Source: Tamarix chinensis (taxonomy: Eukaryota; Streptophyta; Magnoliopsida; Caryophyllales; Tamaricaceae). Taken from it: a stretch of 64,000 nucleotides of DNA. Shown one piece after another: positions 11,406 to 23,735 of the stretch (position 1 is its first letter; each line of letters starts with the position of its first letter). The stretch covers positions 33,087,262 to 33,151,261 of the forward strand of contig CM060175.1 in assembly GCA_030549775.1 (NCBI GenBank), written 5' to 3'. The position numbers and the translations under genes are program-made. The notes under the pieces were generated by a model, which searched no databases, was not told the origin of the DNA, and worked only from the letters and a program-made list of their open reading frames with translations.

Positions 11406-12575
11406 GGGCAGTACCCCTTATGGAAAAATTCAACAACAAGTAGATTACCTTCCCTTTTACTATAGTCTTATTTATACAATTTTCGCCTATGAGTAAAGAT
11501 TTTTTACAACTCATATCTACATGATTAGGCCTAGTAACTAAAGGGGTGAGTATAATATTCTTCTTGGAAAACTTCAAGTAATAGGTGTTCTTCCTTCTAT
11601 CATATAGGACACTCTTATCAAATTGCCATGGTCTCCCAAAAAGCAAGTGACAAGCATCCATTAGCACTAGATCACACACTACTTCATCCTGTTAAGTCTT
11701 CCCAATGGAAAATGGCTCATTCACTTACTTTGTCACCTCCACTATGTTACTATCATTAGGCTATTATAGCTTATATGGTTTATCTCATTTTGTAGTGGTG
11801 AGACCAAGCTTCTCTACCAAAGTTCATGAAGCAACATTAGCACAACTACCTCCATCCATAATAAGATAACATATATTCCCAAGTATGGTGTACTTGGTTT
11901 GAAAAATATTTTCTCTTTGGTATTCATTACATTTTACCTCCTTAGTGTGCAACACCCTCCTAATCATCAAGGATTCTCCCACATTTGATGGTATATACTC
12001 TTCCTCTCCATTGAAGGCCGACTGATCCTCCTCTTCCTCACTTCCTTCCTCTTGGTTGGCCTCCTCTAAATCCACAATGGTCATCACCCTCTTATTAGGA
12101 TAGTTATTTTGGTAGTGCCCTAATCTTTGACACTTAAAATACCTCACACTTGGTTTGATTATCAACTACCACCTTTTACCCTTCACATCTTTTTTCAAAG
12201 GTGTAGAAGGGGTTTTGAATGGTGAAGGAGTCTCCCTTGAGGTGGTGGCACCCTTATTTGGACCTCTATACCTCATGGCCCTCTTTTCGTTTTTAAGTTT
12301 TTCAACCTTGATGACTAAATGGTAAAGCTCTTCCAAGGTGTAAAACCAATGAATTTTAACCTTTCTAGAGATATCATTCCTAAGTCTACTAAGGAACTAA
12401 GACATGGTAAACTCCTCTAGTTCATCTAAACCAAGCCTCATAGAGTTTTTCAAACTCCCTAATGTACTCCTATACACTTACTTATTTTTTCTTTAAAGAG
12501 GACATTTTATTATATAAATCTTAAGTGAAAGAAGGAGGAAAGAATCTCTCCTTCATCAACTTCTTCATTTTCAAC
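11406..12575 (-). pseudogene. G1 protease and gag zinc-knuckle remnant
   Basis: Sense order runs right to left. A CX2C-type zinc knuckle remnant (CQRLGHYQNN, first Cys altered to Phe) and an acidic linker sit near 12020-12165. They are followed by an aspartic protease whose catalytic box reads MDGGSCANVAS instead of a DSG-type box (about 11824-11860) and by the conserved MDACHLLFGRPWQFD strand (about 11620-11665). Stops and frameshifts interrupt the chain. It matches the corresponding part of G2 (43732-44400). The left edge is the breakpoint with E2; about 500 bp of the protease-RT linker and RT palm present in G2 are absent here. Confidence 0.85.
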
Positions 12576-12578
12576 TAA

Positions 12579-13668
12579 GGGTATGCTTGGGATGAGGGAA
12601 ATGGATTAAGGGGGAAATGATTGAGGGGATAATAGTTAAGGGAGGAAATTTATCCACCTTTCTTGTTTGGTATATAAGGGTAAATTATTCTACGGAATAT
12701 TTTCCTTATGTTTGGTTTGGGAGGAATAACTAATGTTAGAATAATATTTTCTTTTACTTTATTAGCATGAAAAATTAGTAATATTTTTATTAGATATAAA
12801 ATATAAATAATTATTTATCACATAAATCAAAATTTAATATATTACATTTTTTAATTAAATTTTTATAAATCAAAATAACATATTACAATAACTAAAAAAA
12901 ATCTATGAAAGAGACTAATCAAGATATATTATAACAATATTTGAAATAAGACATTTACAATTAATTCACATACTAAATATTCAATAGCTAAAAAGATAAC
13001 AATTATCCATTAAAATATAATAAAAGTCTACAAACTTCATCTAATATCAAACGGCTATTTTATTGTTGTTCTCGAATTAAGAGGTACCGCCTTTGTCTGT
13101 TGCTATGACGAAATAAGGAATCACTTCCAACTGGTGTTGTATCAATACGGAAATGAGAATGAAAATAATAATTATCAAAATATGTTTATGTATATTTTTA
13201 AAAACATAAAGATACAAAAATAAATAAATATATTTTTGAGACTATAATAATAAATCAAAAAAAATGTTTTGTCACTATTTACACAAATAAAAAAGTATGG
13301 TTTGACTTTTTTTTTATGAGTTTTTGGATTCAGTGTAAAAAAAAAGAAAAAAAAGGTAGACCTCTTAAAATAAAATTAATTATGAGTTCGAAGTTTTGAA
13401 CCACAAACAAAAAACATCTTACCGAAAGGGAGAACAACCACGTGTTGGGAAAAATTTAGACCAAGAGTAGCACGTGGGTCCGAGTCTTTGCCCAAACAAA
13501 CTTGAATCGTGGGACTGGAGAAACTTTTGGAAAGGAAATAATTTTCCCTCACCCAAAAGTATAATTTTACTCCCAAATAAATTTCTTCCCATACCAAACA
13601 TAAAAGAAAAGGGAAATAATTTCCCTTGTAATTTTTACACCAGCTTTACCCCCATACCAAACATAACC
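12579..13668. mobile_element. MITE-like element, TSD TAA (PIF/Harbinger type)
   Basis: Imperfect terminal inverted repeats, GGGTATGCTTGGGAT at the left and (reverse complement of the right end) GGTTATGTTTGGTAT, matching at 12 of 15 positions. TAA is duplicated at 12576-12578 and 13669-13671. Further copies of the TTTGGTAT motif lie just inside both ends, as in Tourist-like elements. The interior is AT-rich without a transposase frame I can recognise. It splits the gag of G1, so it inserted after G1. Confidence 0.75.
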
Positions 13669-13671
13669 TAA

Positions 13672-14170
13672 GACTTAACTTTTGACTTTTCTTTTTTTCT
13701 CCTCTTATAAACTAAGTTCTCCCGCCACAATGAGGCATCGTCTTTGAGCTTAAGAACCACCAACTTAAAAGCTTTGGTGTCAGAATAGCCCTCAACCTCA
13801 AAAAATATACTACATCTCAACTCCAACACCAAAAATTCTTCAGGATTGTGATTGCCTTCAAACTCTGGGATCTCGGATCTAACATCATGAAAATTCTCTC
13901 TTATTTTTTTCTCCTTATCCATATATCTAGAGAATAATCACTAGAGGATGAATCTTCTCCATCTTCCCTTTCAATATGCTTACCAACCCCATGATGGTCT
14001 CAAGTAGGGGGTAATTTTGTGTGTGTGTTTTGGTCCAAACTAGGAAGGATGGTCTCCAAGATATTAAGCACTATTCTCATATTATTTTGAAAAGACTCAA
14101 TAGCTCCATCCCTCCTTAAATTATTTGTCTCCTCAACGATCAAACCTCTTGGTAAAGGGAGGTCTCCCAT
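13672..14170 (-). pseudogene. G1 gag N-terminal remnant
   Basis: A minus-strand ATG at 14168-14170 opens a reading frame starting MGDLPLPRG. It is followed after breaks by a gag-like segment with a PEFEGNHNPEEFLVLE stretch (13668-13922), comparable to PDFEGNLDPELFLEWL in G2 gag. Stops and the MITE at 13668 separate it from the rest of gag. It lies about 180 bp downstream of the primer site, as expected for a Ty3/gypsy leader. Confidence 0.75.
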
Positions 14171-14348
14171 TTAAGAATGAAGAAAATTTTAAAAGGTGAA
14201 AGAAGAGAAGTTATTTTCGGTTATGGGTGGGGAAATGTGTTATGGTTCAAATGGGATGTTTTTTTGTTTACAATTTTTTTATGTGGGTTTAGATTTTGAA
14301 TAGGATGATGGAAGACAAAGAAAAAGGACCTAAATTGCTGTAACCTAA

Positions 14349-14360
14349 GCTTTTATACCA
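14349..14360 (-). other. G1 primer-binding site (tRNA-iMet type)
   Basis: The minus strand reads TGGTATAAAAGC, matching the plant initiator tRNA-Met 3' complement TGGTATCAGAGC at 10 of 12 positions. It lies three bases from the 5' LTR edge, the same spacing as in G2. Confidence 0.65.
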
Positions 14361-14363
14361 AGA

Positions 14364-15254
14364 TCATGTATATGAGATCCAACTTGGGTCCTGTTAGAAA
14401 GTGGTATCTAATTAAGATTAGATCAACCAAAAATTAAGAGTAGAATGGGGAGAGATTTGAGGAGATGAAATTTACTCTTGGTAAATCCTTGGATCAATAA
14501 TCACATGAAGCACATAAGGTTTAAACTCTTAGGATAAATCTTAGAAGATTTTTACTAAACTTCAAACTCTTGCACTAGAGTTGAAGATTGAGGACTCTCG
14601 GTTTTAAGAGAAAAATGCGCAGCCAAAAAAAAAATGGTTCCTCTTTCATTCTTTCCTTATTACTTATAGATGGAGTGAAAAATTAAAGGTTTCAAGTTAT
14701 CTAACTAATATAAGTGATTTTGAGCTAAAATAAATAAAAAAGACTACCTAATACACCACCAATGTCAGTAGGCCATAAGGTGTGTAATATGTTGATTTTG
14801 AATTATAGGGATCTTCCATCATGTGTCCAACTAATGCAAATTCCACATGATTCATAATAAAAGATACAAGGTTCATTTTAATCTTGTAAGGGAAAGAAAG
14901 AAATAAAGAATGTCTTATAGCCTTCATTATTCTTTCCAAGTGCTAAAAAGGACTTGTTATGTAGCTTGAGAGGGACTTGTGGTTTGTTTTGTGTGACTAT
15001 TGTAGGTGTAGATTGGGATGCATATCGAGGTATTTTTGGAGCTAAAATAATAATACAAAATTAGCTAAAAGGGTGGGAAAAATGTGGGGGGGGGTTATTA
15101 TGTGGAGGTGGTAAAAGTTGATGAGGTTTGCATAGCTTGCATGGCTAGTTTTCTTAGGAGTGATTTATCCCAAAATGCAAGAGTTTTGTGACTTTCAAAC
15201 TTAATAAAATTAAGGGTAAGAGTGTGATCATTAGATGAGGATGCTCTTGCATTA
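14364..15254 (-). repeat. G1 5' LTR
   Basis: The full-length LTR (891 bp) of G1, paired with the truncated copy at 1-635. Its sense start is degraded (taatgc where the other copy has tgatgt) and its sense end near the primer site reads atacatga, so both terminal dinucleotides have mutated. Divergence between the pair is high. Confidence 0.75.
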
Positions 15255-16168
15255 GGTTGTACCTTGTTACCGGTCCACCGATGAGAATAGTGGCTGGAGC
15301 ATTCTTTCTTGGAGTTGTACTTTGTTGACCGATCTACCAATAAGAATAGTGGGATCCCTAAACTCATGTAGATATAAAATTCATGAGTTAACTGAATACT
15401 TCACTAATTTCATGAGTCTAGACAATAATGAATAAGTTGATATGATCTACTGATGTGTATATCATTCTTATCGTAATCTTGTTGGGAAGTTTGTGGGTTG
15501 ACTAGGTGAGTTGTGACTCCTACTAAGGATGACGTGGTTTTCCAATTATACTAAAAAGAGCATCACTTGGATGCTCCAATAGTAATTTTTGTTATTTCTA
15601 ATTGATTTATTAATGGTAGTATATGACCTTGATGCATATAGCTATAAGAATGTTTATTGCATCTCAGGTAGTATATGTATAATTCCATGTTGATGTGATT
15701 GATGCGATAAATCTAATGTGTTGTATGTGCGTCTTGCATATTAGTCTTGTATAATGGGTTACTTAGTACCATTGTACTAAAATGTTCATTTCTTAGGCTA
15801 CTACTTATTCAATGATAAAAAGTGTAGGGTTAACTGGCATGCTGACTAGTGTATTGAACTGGGAATTTTTTCTGTATCGTTTCTTTAAACCTTTTGTATT
15901 TATTTTCCACTGACTTTATTTTATAACCATAACTAGTGGGTTTATTTGGAGGGTGAACTAGTATCCCTAACTATTACGCTACTATGATTTATAATTATAT
16001 TCTTTAAATTTAAGTAAATATCTTTTTAACCTGAGCACATAGTATCAGAAAAGTAGAGGAAACTAATTTGGTACTAAGTGTGGTGGTAGCAGCCTGAAAT
16101 TTACTATCTTTGTTTCTACTATTAACTTTTAAAAATAATTTTTTTAGTAGTAAATTTTAAGGTTGTTA
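15255..16168 (+). mobile_element. E3, 3' part of an E-type long LTR
   Basis: It begins flush with the G1 LTR and carries two ATAATAGTGG-type motifs (ggtccaccgatgagaatagt near 15272; gatctaccaataagaatagt near 15329), a segment homologous to the tail of E2 (gggttacttagtaccattgtact near 15755), and a terminal box taaattttaaggttgttata at 16149-16168 that resembles the end of E1. G1 may have inserted into an E-type element, with the other part left of the window. It is non-coding. Confidence 0.5.
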
Positions 16169-18100
16169 TAGTTAGTGTCTTAGAAACCATAATATAGTAT
16201 AGTAAGAAGGTTGGAAGTGAAATTTACTTTAGGGAGAAAAACATTAAAAAGTTTTGTAAGTTAAAAGGGCTTAAATAATCTTATGGAGTTAAAATCACAA
16301 TATAAATTCAATACACCGTAGTAAATACTTTTATAAATTAATAATTTGATTTTGATATTAGTACCAACATTTACACATATAAAAATAGTAAATTTAAAAT
16401 ATAATAATTATAAGAAAATTTCAAAGTCAAATCTACATGAAATATTTAGTTTTTTCTAAAACAATAAATCTTATTCACAAATTAATTTTGAAAAATAAAA
16501 TCATAAATGATTTGAGGAACCCCTTAAAATTAAAACACAAATCAAGTCCCAAAAGAAATAATTCTCTAAAGCAAACTCACAATCACATGAAAAATATATC
16601 TTAAAATAATATTAATTTTATGAATGTAATATGCCCTTAAAACAAAACCTTCTATCAAACAAAGCTAAAATCGAAATGAAGATATAACGTGAAATCATGG
16701 CATATAGTCATTAAATAAATTAATAAATAATAGACCAAAATCATAAATAAAAAATTATGATATGAAATTACAAATTTAGCCATAAAAAAAAGATTAAAGT
16801 TTCAGAACGAAACCTCAAATATTTAAATTAATGTCAAACCTTATATAATAAACTTAAACGATAAATTTATCATTATACGGAAATCTTATAATTTAAAATG
16901 AGTTTATATTTATTTAATGATATATGAATCCAAAACAAAATTGTAATCATATAGTAAAGCTAATAGCAAAAAAACAAAAGTTATAATATTAAATTCAACA
17001 TGTGTTCGTCAACTGAAATATAATTTTAAATAAAAATCAAAAATCATATAATTGTAATAAAATTGTGTTTGCAAACAAATTTATAAAATATTAAACCTTG
17101 TTTGTAAACAAACTTATAAGTCTTAATGGAAAATAATTAATTATAATTTTAATATAATACCAAACTACCCATAAATCTTTAAAACGTTATCATAGTAAAA
17201 ACTATACCGAAGAAACCATAAAATATTCTAAAGATAGTGATAAAATGATATATAGTTGACAAGTGTCATTTGGAAAAATCAATATTTTAATGATAATGAT
17301 CATTTCACTTAGATATTAGTTAATTGTTCTCCTGTTTATACTTTAAATTAAAAATACTAATTTTCTAAGATTTATTTGTTCGTAAATAAATTTCGAAGGT
17401 TTGATTAAAGGACTATTGCAAATATTATAAATCCAGATGACTAAACATTAATTAAATACTTTAGAAAATCACAAGTCTAAATAAGGTAAGTTATTCTCAA
17501 ATAAATATTTAAAATTAAATTAAGTGAATTAAAAAAAGATCATTTATAGAAATAAGATTTTAAAAATAAAGAGTATTACAAAAAATATAACAAATGAATC
17601 AAACTTATTATAATATATATATAATTTAGAGAATATAAAGAAGTAGTAATATTTGACTCATCGGTTCCTAAATTATAATGGATATAGTAGAAGAAAATAA
17701 AATATTGTCAAAGAAAAAATAGGATTACTTAATGAATATACTAAATTTCATATATATATATATATTGTAACTGAAAAAAGATAAATTATAATTTTTTTTG
17801 TGAAAATCATAAATTAAAGAGGTTTCAAATGATTTTTGAGATTATAATATAAAGATGCCCTAATCAAAATAGAGTGATATACTTAGGCTATTTAGACATG
17901 TTTATAATAATTTCAGAATCTTATGCCCCATCAGGGAGGGGGATTGATGAGAGTAGAGCTACGGATGGCTATGCGGTGTCCAACGTACTTTATGGCTAAG
18001 CGCAATTTCATCCCACGTAACAAGAAACATTATGTTCTATGCAGTCATTTTACAAATTTCATTCATTATGAAAATAATTATTTCTACGATTACTAGAAAG
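16169..18100. other. AT-rich intergenic DNA, nothing recognised
   Basis: Very AT-rich sequence with no coding signal. A slightly GC-richer patch at 17910-18020 (around cccatcagggaggggg) has no recognised identity. Confidence 0.6.
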
Positions 18101-18120
18101 TTATATACATATATATATAT
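18101..18120. repeat. Left (TA)n tract flanking the pararetrovirus pair
   Basis: ttatatacatatatatatat directly left of the viral block. A similar tract lies directly right of it at 31419-31440. TA-rich simple repeats at the edges are a known integration context for endogenous caulimovirids. Confidence 0.7.
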
Positions 18121-18159
18121 CCTTCAAGCTTTCCTACACACAGAAACAAAATAGGATAA

Positions 18160-18836
18160 CCTTTGTAATGGTCCAATATTTTTTAATTGTTATCCAAACT
18201 TTTCACCAGCCTTAGCAAATCCAAATATACTACATAGCTTAACTTTACAAATTAAAACTCATAGCTACGACATACTTAAAAGATCAATCCCTGTAGCAAT
18301 GATTTATAGGATATACTATAAAATAATGAAAACCACATTAAATCTAAAGTATAAAAGGTGAACTCCTAATGTTTCAAACTGATTCATCAAAGGCAAATGT
18401 AGTTGTTCCTAGAACAATCAAATGGAATGATATAACACTTCCTGAAGATTGGTTATTAGAAAAAGTTGCTCCTCCCCAAGAAGAAAAACCGCAACCAATA
18501 ATTCCAAATCCAAACACCAAAATAAGCCAAATAACTCAATTTCATGATGGAATGGTAAAACTGAGTTTTAAAAGAACTCAAAGCCTAAGGTTTTCTGATG
18601 ATGATTCGATATCTTCAACCATAGACTTAGGAAAAATATCCAACTTTCCTCAAATCATAAATTTAGAAGACAAAGACCAAAAGAGGAATTCAATTTCAGC
18701 CTTACCTAGAACTTCCTTTCAAACTGCAAAATATGAGTCTCAAATTCCCAAACTAATTTACCAAAACCCTACAAATGAAGAATCTATCAAAACAAATCAA
18801 GATGCAAATTCTCCACCAGATTCTCCAACATATTAA
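18160..18836 (+). pseudogene. Copy A movement-protein region, 5'-truncated
   Basis: A 30K-superfamily-type cell-to-cell movement region by comparison with copy B. The copy A sequence enters mid-domain at the equivalent of the SLCNG stretch of copy B, continues through a KTHSYD-like segment, and has an open frame 18369-18836 with IKWNDITLPEDW and LSFKRTQSLRF. Stops lie upstream of 18369. Relative to copy B it keeps an extra ~48 bp after DWLL. The start codon and roughly the first third of the domain are absent, so the copy is dead. Confidence 0.7.
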
Positions 18837-20870
18837 AAAATAACAGAAAATATGGTAAATGTTTTTAAAAAAGAAGTTCAAATTGATAAAAAAAAATCTA
18901 CTAAGATGACTTTTATTCTTTCAGAAATGAAAAAAAGAGAACTTGGTTCTTCAAACAATTCATGAACCAAAGAAGAGAAATATAAACAGGATTTTACAAT
19001 TTTCTGGAAAATAAAAAGATTAAAATTCTATACTTTGGCTGGTTAGAACTATATGCAAGACAAAAACAACATTGAATACCCTTTTGAAAATTTAAATCCA
19101 ATAACTATTCAAAATAAAACAAAAATTGCAAACTGATAGAGGAATAATTGAATAAGAACATCCTCCTCTAAAAAATATTATAATGACTTCGAGTGAAAAC
19201 ACACTAGAATTAAAACCTCTAAGAATGTCAAAAGAAGAAGAAACATAAAATGTTATAAATATTCTTCTTCAGAACAATTATACAAATATTCATTTAAACA
19301 CAATTGGATCCCAATTAAAAAAATTAGACAAACAAATTCAAAAGACCATACTTCCTGCATTACAAATAACCTCCATACCCCAAAACACATAACAAAAGAA
19401 AATACCAATTTTCAAACCTTTTGAAGTTTCAAAACCAAGCCAACAAAATATTCAAGCTAGAAAAACATAATTTCTCCAAGCTATAAAAGACAAACTAAAT
19501 CAAATTACACCAAAAACTTCATCAAATCAAATGCAAGTCCCCAAAAATCTTGAATTAATTTCACAAATAAACACCATGAATCAAACTGAACAAACTGATA
19601 ATGATGAAATTGAGAAACCAACTCTGTCTCGTCTCCATAACCCTTCAACCTCTGGAGCAATGATTCCTAGACAAATGGACCCTGACCTGAACCTTAAAAT
19701 TAGGCCAAATAAATTAGACCAACCAAACTACAAGGCTTCATCCATGTATAAATGGAAAATAGATGGGATATCAGAATACAACATCCTAAATCTTTTGCAA
19801 CAAATGACCATGGCGGCCAAAGCTTATAAAACTCAGACAAACACCTTTGACTGAGCCATAGCAAAACTCCTAATAGCATGGTTATCCAGATAATTAAAAG
19901 GATGATGGGATTTCCACCTTACCTCAAAGGAACAAAATCAAATCCTAGATGCTAAAAAAACAAATGAAAATGATAATATCATTTTCAAAAATATCAAACC
20001 CTTTTCTGATGTTGTTGCATCACTTATCCTCTCAATATCTCTACACTTTGTAGTTGATCCTTCACACCTCAAAGATAAAAATCTAGAACTCCTTTCAAAT
20101 CTTTGATATAAACATTTAAGTGACTTCCACTGGTACAAAAACACATTCCTAACTAGGGTAATACTTAGGGATGACTCAACCCAACCTTTCTATAAAGGAA
20201 AATTTCTAGCTGGTCTTCTACCCCTTTTAGCCGAAAGAGTTAGAAATAAAATCAAAGAAGCCCGTGGAAATAAAATTTATTATAGCAGATTCACCTATGG
20301 TGAATTAATAAGTCTTAAACAAAAAGAAGGCTTAAAATTTGTTAAGACTTAAAACTTCAAAGACATTTAAAATGGGAATTAAAAAAAAACTAAACAAGAA
20401 CTTGGTTCTTTCTGCAAACAATTTGACATATTAGGAACTACAAACAAATCTAAAAATTGTTCTGGCAATTGCAAACCAACATATCATAAAGGATCAAAGA
20501 AATAGTTGCCGATACCACAAACAACAAAACAAATTCCATATTATCAAAAATAAAAATCAAAATGTAAGAAGCCTCAAATCTCTTCATCCACCAAAACCCC
20601 CACAGGAAGCATAACCTACTTCAAATGTGGAAAAAAGTGATATATTTCAAAATTTTGTAGGTTAAACAAACAAATTAGAGAATTAAATTTAGATGACAAA
20701 ATAATGGAGAAAATTCAAAACCTTCTACTAGAATCATTTGAAAATGAATCTCAAAATGAAAACCTTTCGGAAGGCCCCCAAATTAATGAAATAATAACCT
20801 CCTCCTCTTCTTATAAATCTTCGGACCTAGAAGAAGAATTATTTACAAGACAAAAAGTGTGTTAACAAAA
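18837..20870 (+). pseudogene. Copy A coat-protein region with zinc knuckle
   Basis: Central capsid region of the polyprotein. The diagnostic block is YKWKIDGISEYNILNLLQQM at about 19740-19805, followed by an LKGxWDFHLTSKE-like stretch and, near 20614-20662, a knuckle remnant FKCGKK...ISKFC whose first Cys is replaced by Tyr and which contains a stop. An acidic tail (SSSSYKSSDLEEEL) follows. Multiple stops and at least one single-base frameshift (near 20337-20345) break the frame. Confidence 0.75.
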
Positions 20871-21189
20871 GAACAAAAACTAATGATTGAAATTGTTGAA
20901 CACATATCTAACCCTCAATAACAAAAAGAATGCCTGGAAAAATTATATGAATCAATTGAACAAAATGATCAAAACCATTAACCTCAAAAATTTCAGCAAA
21001 ACCAACAAACACACATGATCAAACCTTGATTCTCAAAAGACATAAAACATCAAAACACATAATTCCAACAACTTTTGAACTCTAGTAGGAAATTAAAGAA
21101 GTTGAAAAGGAATTAAGATAATTACAGAAAAAAACAAGAAAAAGATAGTAATATCATTCAAATTTTATTTTCAAAATAAATTGACAACA

Positions 21190-23270
21190 CATCTCTAGAA
21201 CCTAGTGAACAAAATGATTCAGAAGATGGAGAATTGAAAAATCTTCTTGTCCCAGAGGACTATCTGAATGTATTAGAAGAAATAACCTTTAGGAAATATA
21301 TAATAAGCATAGCCCAAAATTTGTCAAATGATTTTCAAATCAATTTAGTATCCTTGTTTGATACTGGCACTGATTTAAATTGTATCAAAGAAGGAATAAT
21401 ACCAAAAACATTCCTATCTCAAACTACAGAAAGATTATCTACAGCAAACACCTCTGTACCCAAAATCAAAAATAAGTGCAAAGCAAGTGTTCCTTGCAAT
21501 AATCTCCAAATCAAATCAACATACCTCATAAGCCCATATATAAGTCATAGAATAATTTTGGACACTCATTTCATAAACCTCATCACCCCATACAAAGTCG
21601 ACCTTGTAAGAATTTCATTCAAAACCAAAGGAATAAAAAGTATCATTCTATTTCTAGAAATTCCTATAACTAGAAACCTGAATCTGTTAAAAGCAAAATC
21701 AATTTATCAGAATCAAATTAACCTCCTTGTCCAAGGAAAACAAACAGATTTGGATCTTTTAAAACAAAACATATCTTTAACCAAGATTCAAAACTAATTA
21801 GAAACAAAATTAATCAAGGACAAGATTTCTCATATTCAAAGTTAACTTGAAAAAGAAATTTCTGCTGATCTTCCAAATACCTTTTAGTTAAGAAAACAAC
21901 ATATGGTTCACCAATTATATGAGGAAAATTTCTAAGAAAGAAATATTCCTACAAAAGCCCATCTAATCCAAATGAATTATGAATTAGTTAAACATTACAT
22001 AAAAGGAATCCAGGACTTTGAAAACAAAAACTTGATTTCAAAATCTAGGTCACCTTGGTCTTGTGCTGCATTTTGTGTTAACAAAAAGACAGAAATTGAA
22101 AGCGGAACAACTCGATTAGTTATAAACTACAAATCCCTTAATGATGCATTAAAATGGATTAGGTACCCTATTTCAAACAAAAGGATCTACTCCAGATACT
22201 CAATTCAGCATTAATATTTTCAAATTTTGATCTCAAATCATGATATTGGCAATCAAAATAACACGTAAGGATAGGTACAAAATTGTATTCACTATCCCAT
22301 TTGGACAGTATCAATGGAATATAATGCCCTTTGGATTAAAAAATGCTTTGTTAGAATTCCAAAGGATAATGAATGATATTTTCAATCCTTAATCAAATTT
22401 TTGCATTGTTTACATAGATGATATCTTTATTTTTTCACATTCCATAGACCAACATTTTAAACACCTTAGGACATTCATTAGTGTCATAAGGAGGAATTAT
22501 CTTGAAGTGTCAAAATCTACGATATCATTGTTTCAAACTAGGATTAGGTTCTTTGGCCATCATATATTCTTAGGAACCATAACTCCTATAGAGAGGTCCT
22601 TAGAGTTTGCGTCCAAATTTTCATATCGCATTCTAGACAAAACCTAGCATCAAAGGTTTTTAGGTAATCTCAATTATATTCTAGACTTCTGTCCAAACAT
22701 TAACTAGATTCCCAAAGCACTCCATGATTGACTAAAAAAAACCCAAAACCATGGACCCAGGTTGATATTGATGTCCTTAAAAGAATCAAGGTCCAACTCC
22801 AAAATGTTCCTTGTCTACATTTGGCCAACCCAAACCTTTTAAAAATAATCGAGACCGATGCTTTAGATATTGGGTATGGTGGAATCCTCAAACAAGCCCA
22901 AGCCCAAGCCCAAATACTTAAATAGTACTAGGCCTAGACCAAATAGGCCCAAATCCAAACCGAGTCCATAGTCCAATATAATTTTTGACATTAGAACGAA
23001 ACCCAAATAAATTACTCCACAATCAAAAAAGAAATCATTTCCATAGTACTATGTATTCAAAAAATTTAGTCCGATCTGTTAAACCAAATATTTCTTCTAC
23101 GCATTAATTGTAAGTTAGCAAAAGAAATCCTACAAAAACATATACAAAATATCACATCCAAATAGATATTTTCCAGGTGGCATTCAATCCTCTCTGCCTT
23201 TGATTTCGATGTAGAACATATAAAAGGGGGAAGCAAACTCTATTTCGGACTTTCTCACTCAGAAGTTCCT
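21190..23270 (+). pseudogene. Copy A protease-RT-RNase H region
   Basis: The aspartic protease active site reads LFDTGTDLNC (Asp codon near 21360) in the open stretch 21234-21797. RT follows with SPWSCAAFCVNK and TTRLVINYKSLNDALKWIRY (21972-22214), IMPFGLKNA (about 22321-22345) and a YIDDI catalytic box at 22411-22425. RNase H is represented by an ETDALDIGYGG start (about 22850-22885) and a YSTIKKEI helix (about 23010-23040). The caulimovirid pattern SPWSCAAF...INYK is clear. Stops and short frameshifts occur throughout, so there is no active enzyme. Confidence 0.85.
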
Positions 23271-23284
23271 TGAAAACAAAAAAC

Positions 23285-23735
23285 ATGGCTCCAAAGAAGA
23301 AAGAAAACATGCCTTTGATTGAAGATGAAGTATCAACTTCATCAACTCGAAATCCAAACTCAAAATATAATATACAAGAGTAGGTGGAATCATTCACCAA
23401 ATCTCCAGAGGTGCTCAAAGCACTTCCACAAATGGTGCAAAAGGTTTGGAGTCCTCAACCTAGACACTTAGGTATGATCCCTCACCCTATTTTAAAAATC
23501 AAGAATGGTTCTTCTTCTCCAAAAGCCCCTTCTCAAAGGATGGTTTCAAAAATTCCTCCTGAATCCTTATCTATTTTATCAAAACCAATTTTAAAAGAAA
23601 TTATTTCAAAACAAAAGGGATTTCAAAAACATTCCGAGTATTTAACAAAACCACATTTTTAAATAATTTCAAACTATGAAGATAGATTTTATCATCCAAA
23701 TCCCTTCACTGCCTTAACAAAATTATTTCAAATCT
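23285..23735 (+). pseudogene. Copy A downstream ORF, truncated
   Basis: An ATG at 23285 opens MAPKKKENMPLIEDEV directly after RNase H. After an in-frame TAG at 23381-23383 the frame continues to a TAA at 23660-23662. Homology to copy B continues to about 23735 and then stops. In caulimovirids the ORF downstream of pol is often a viroplasmin/transactivator or an uncharacterised ORF2; the function here is unknown. About 1.2 kb of the ORF present in copy B is missing. Confidence 0.65.
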
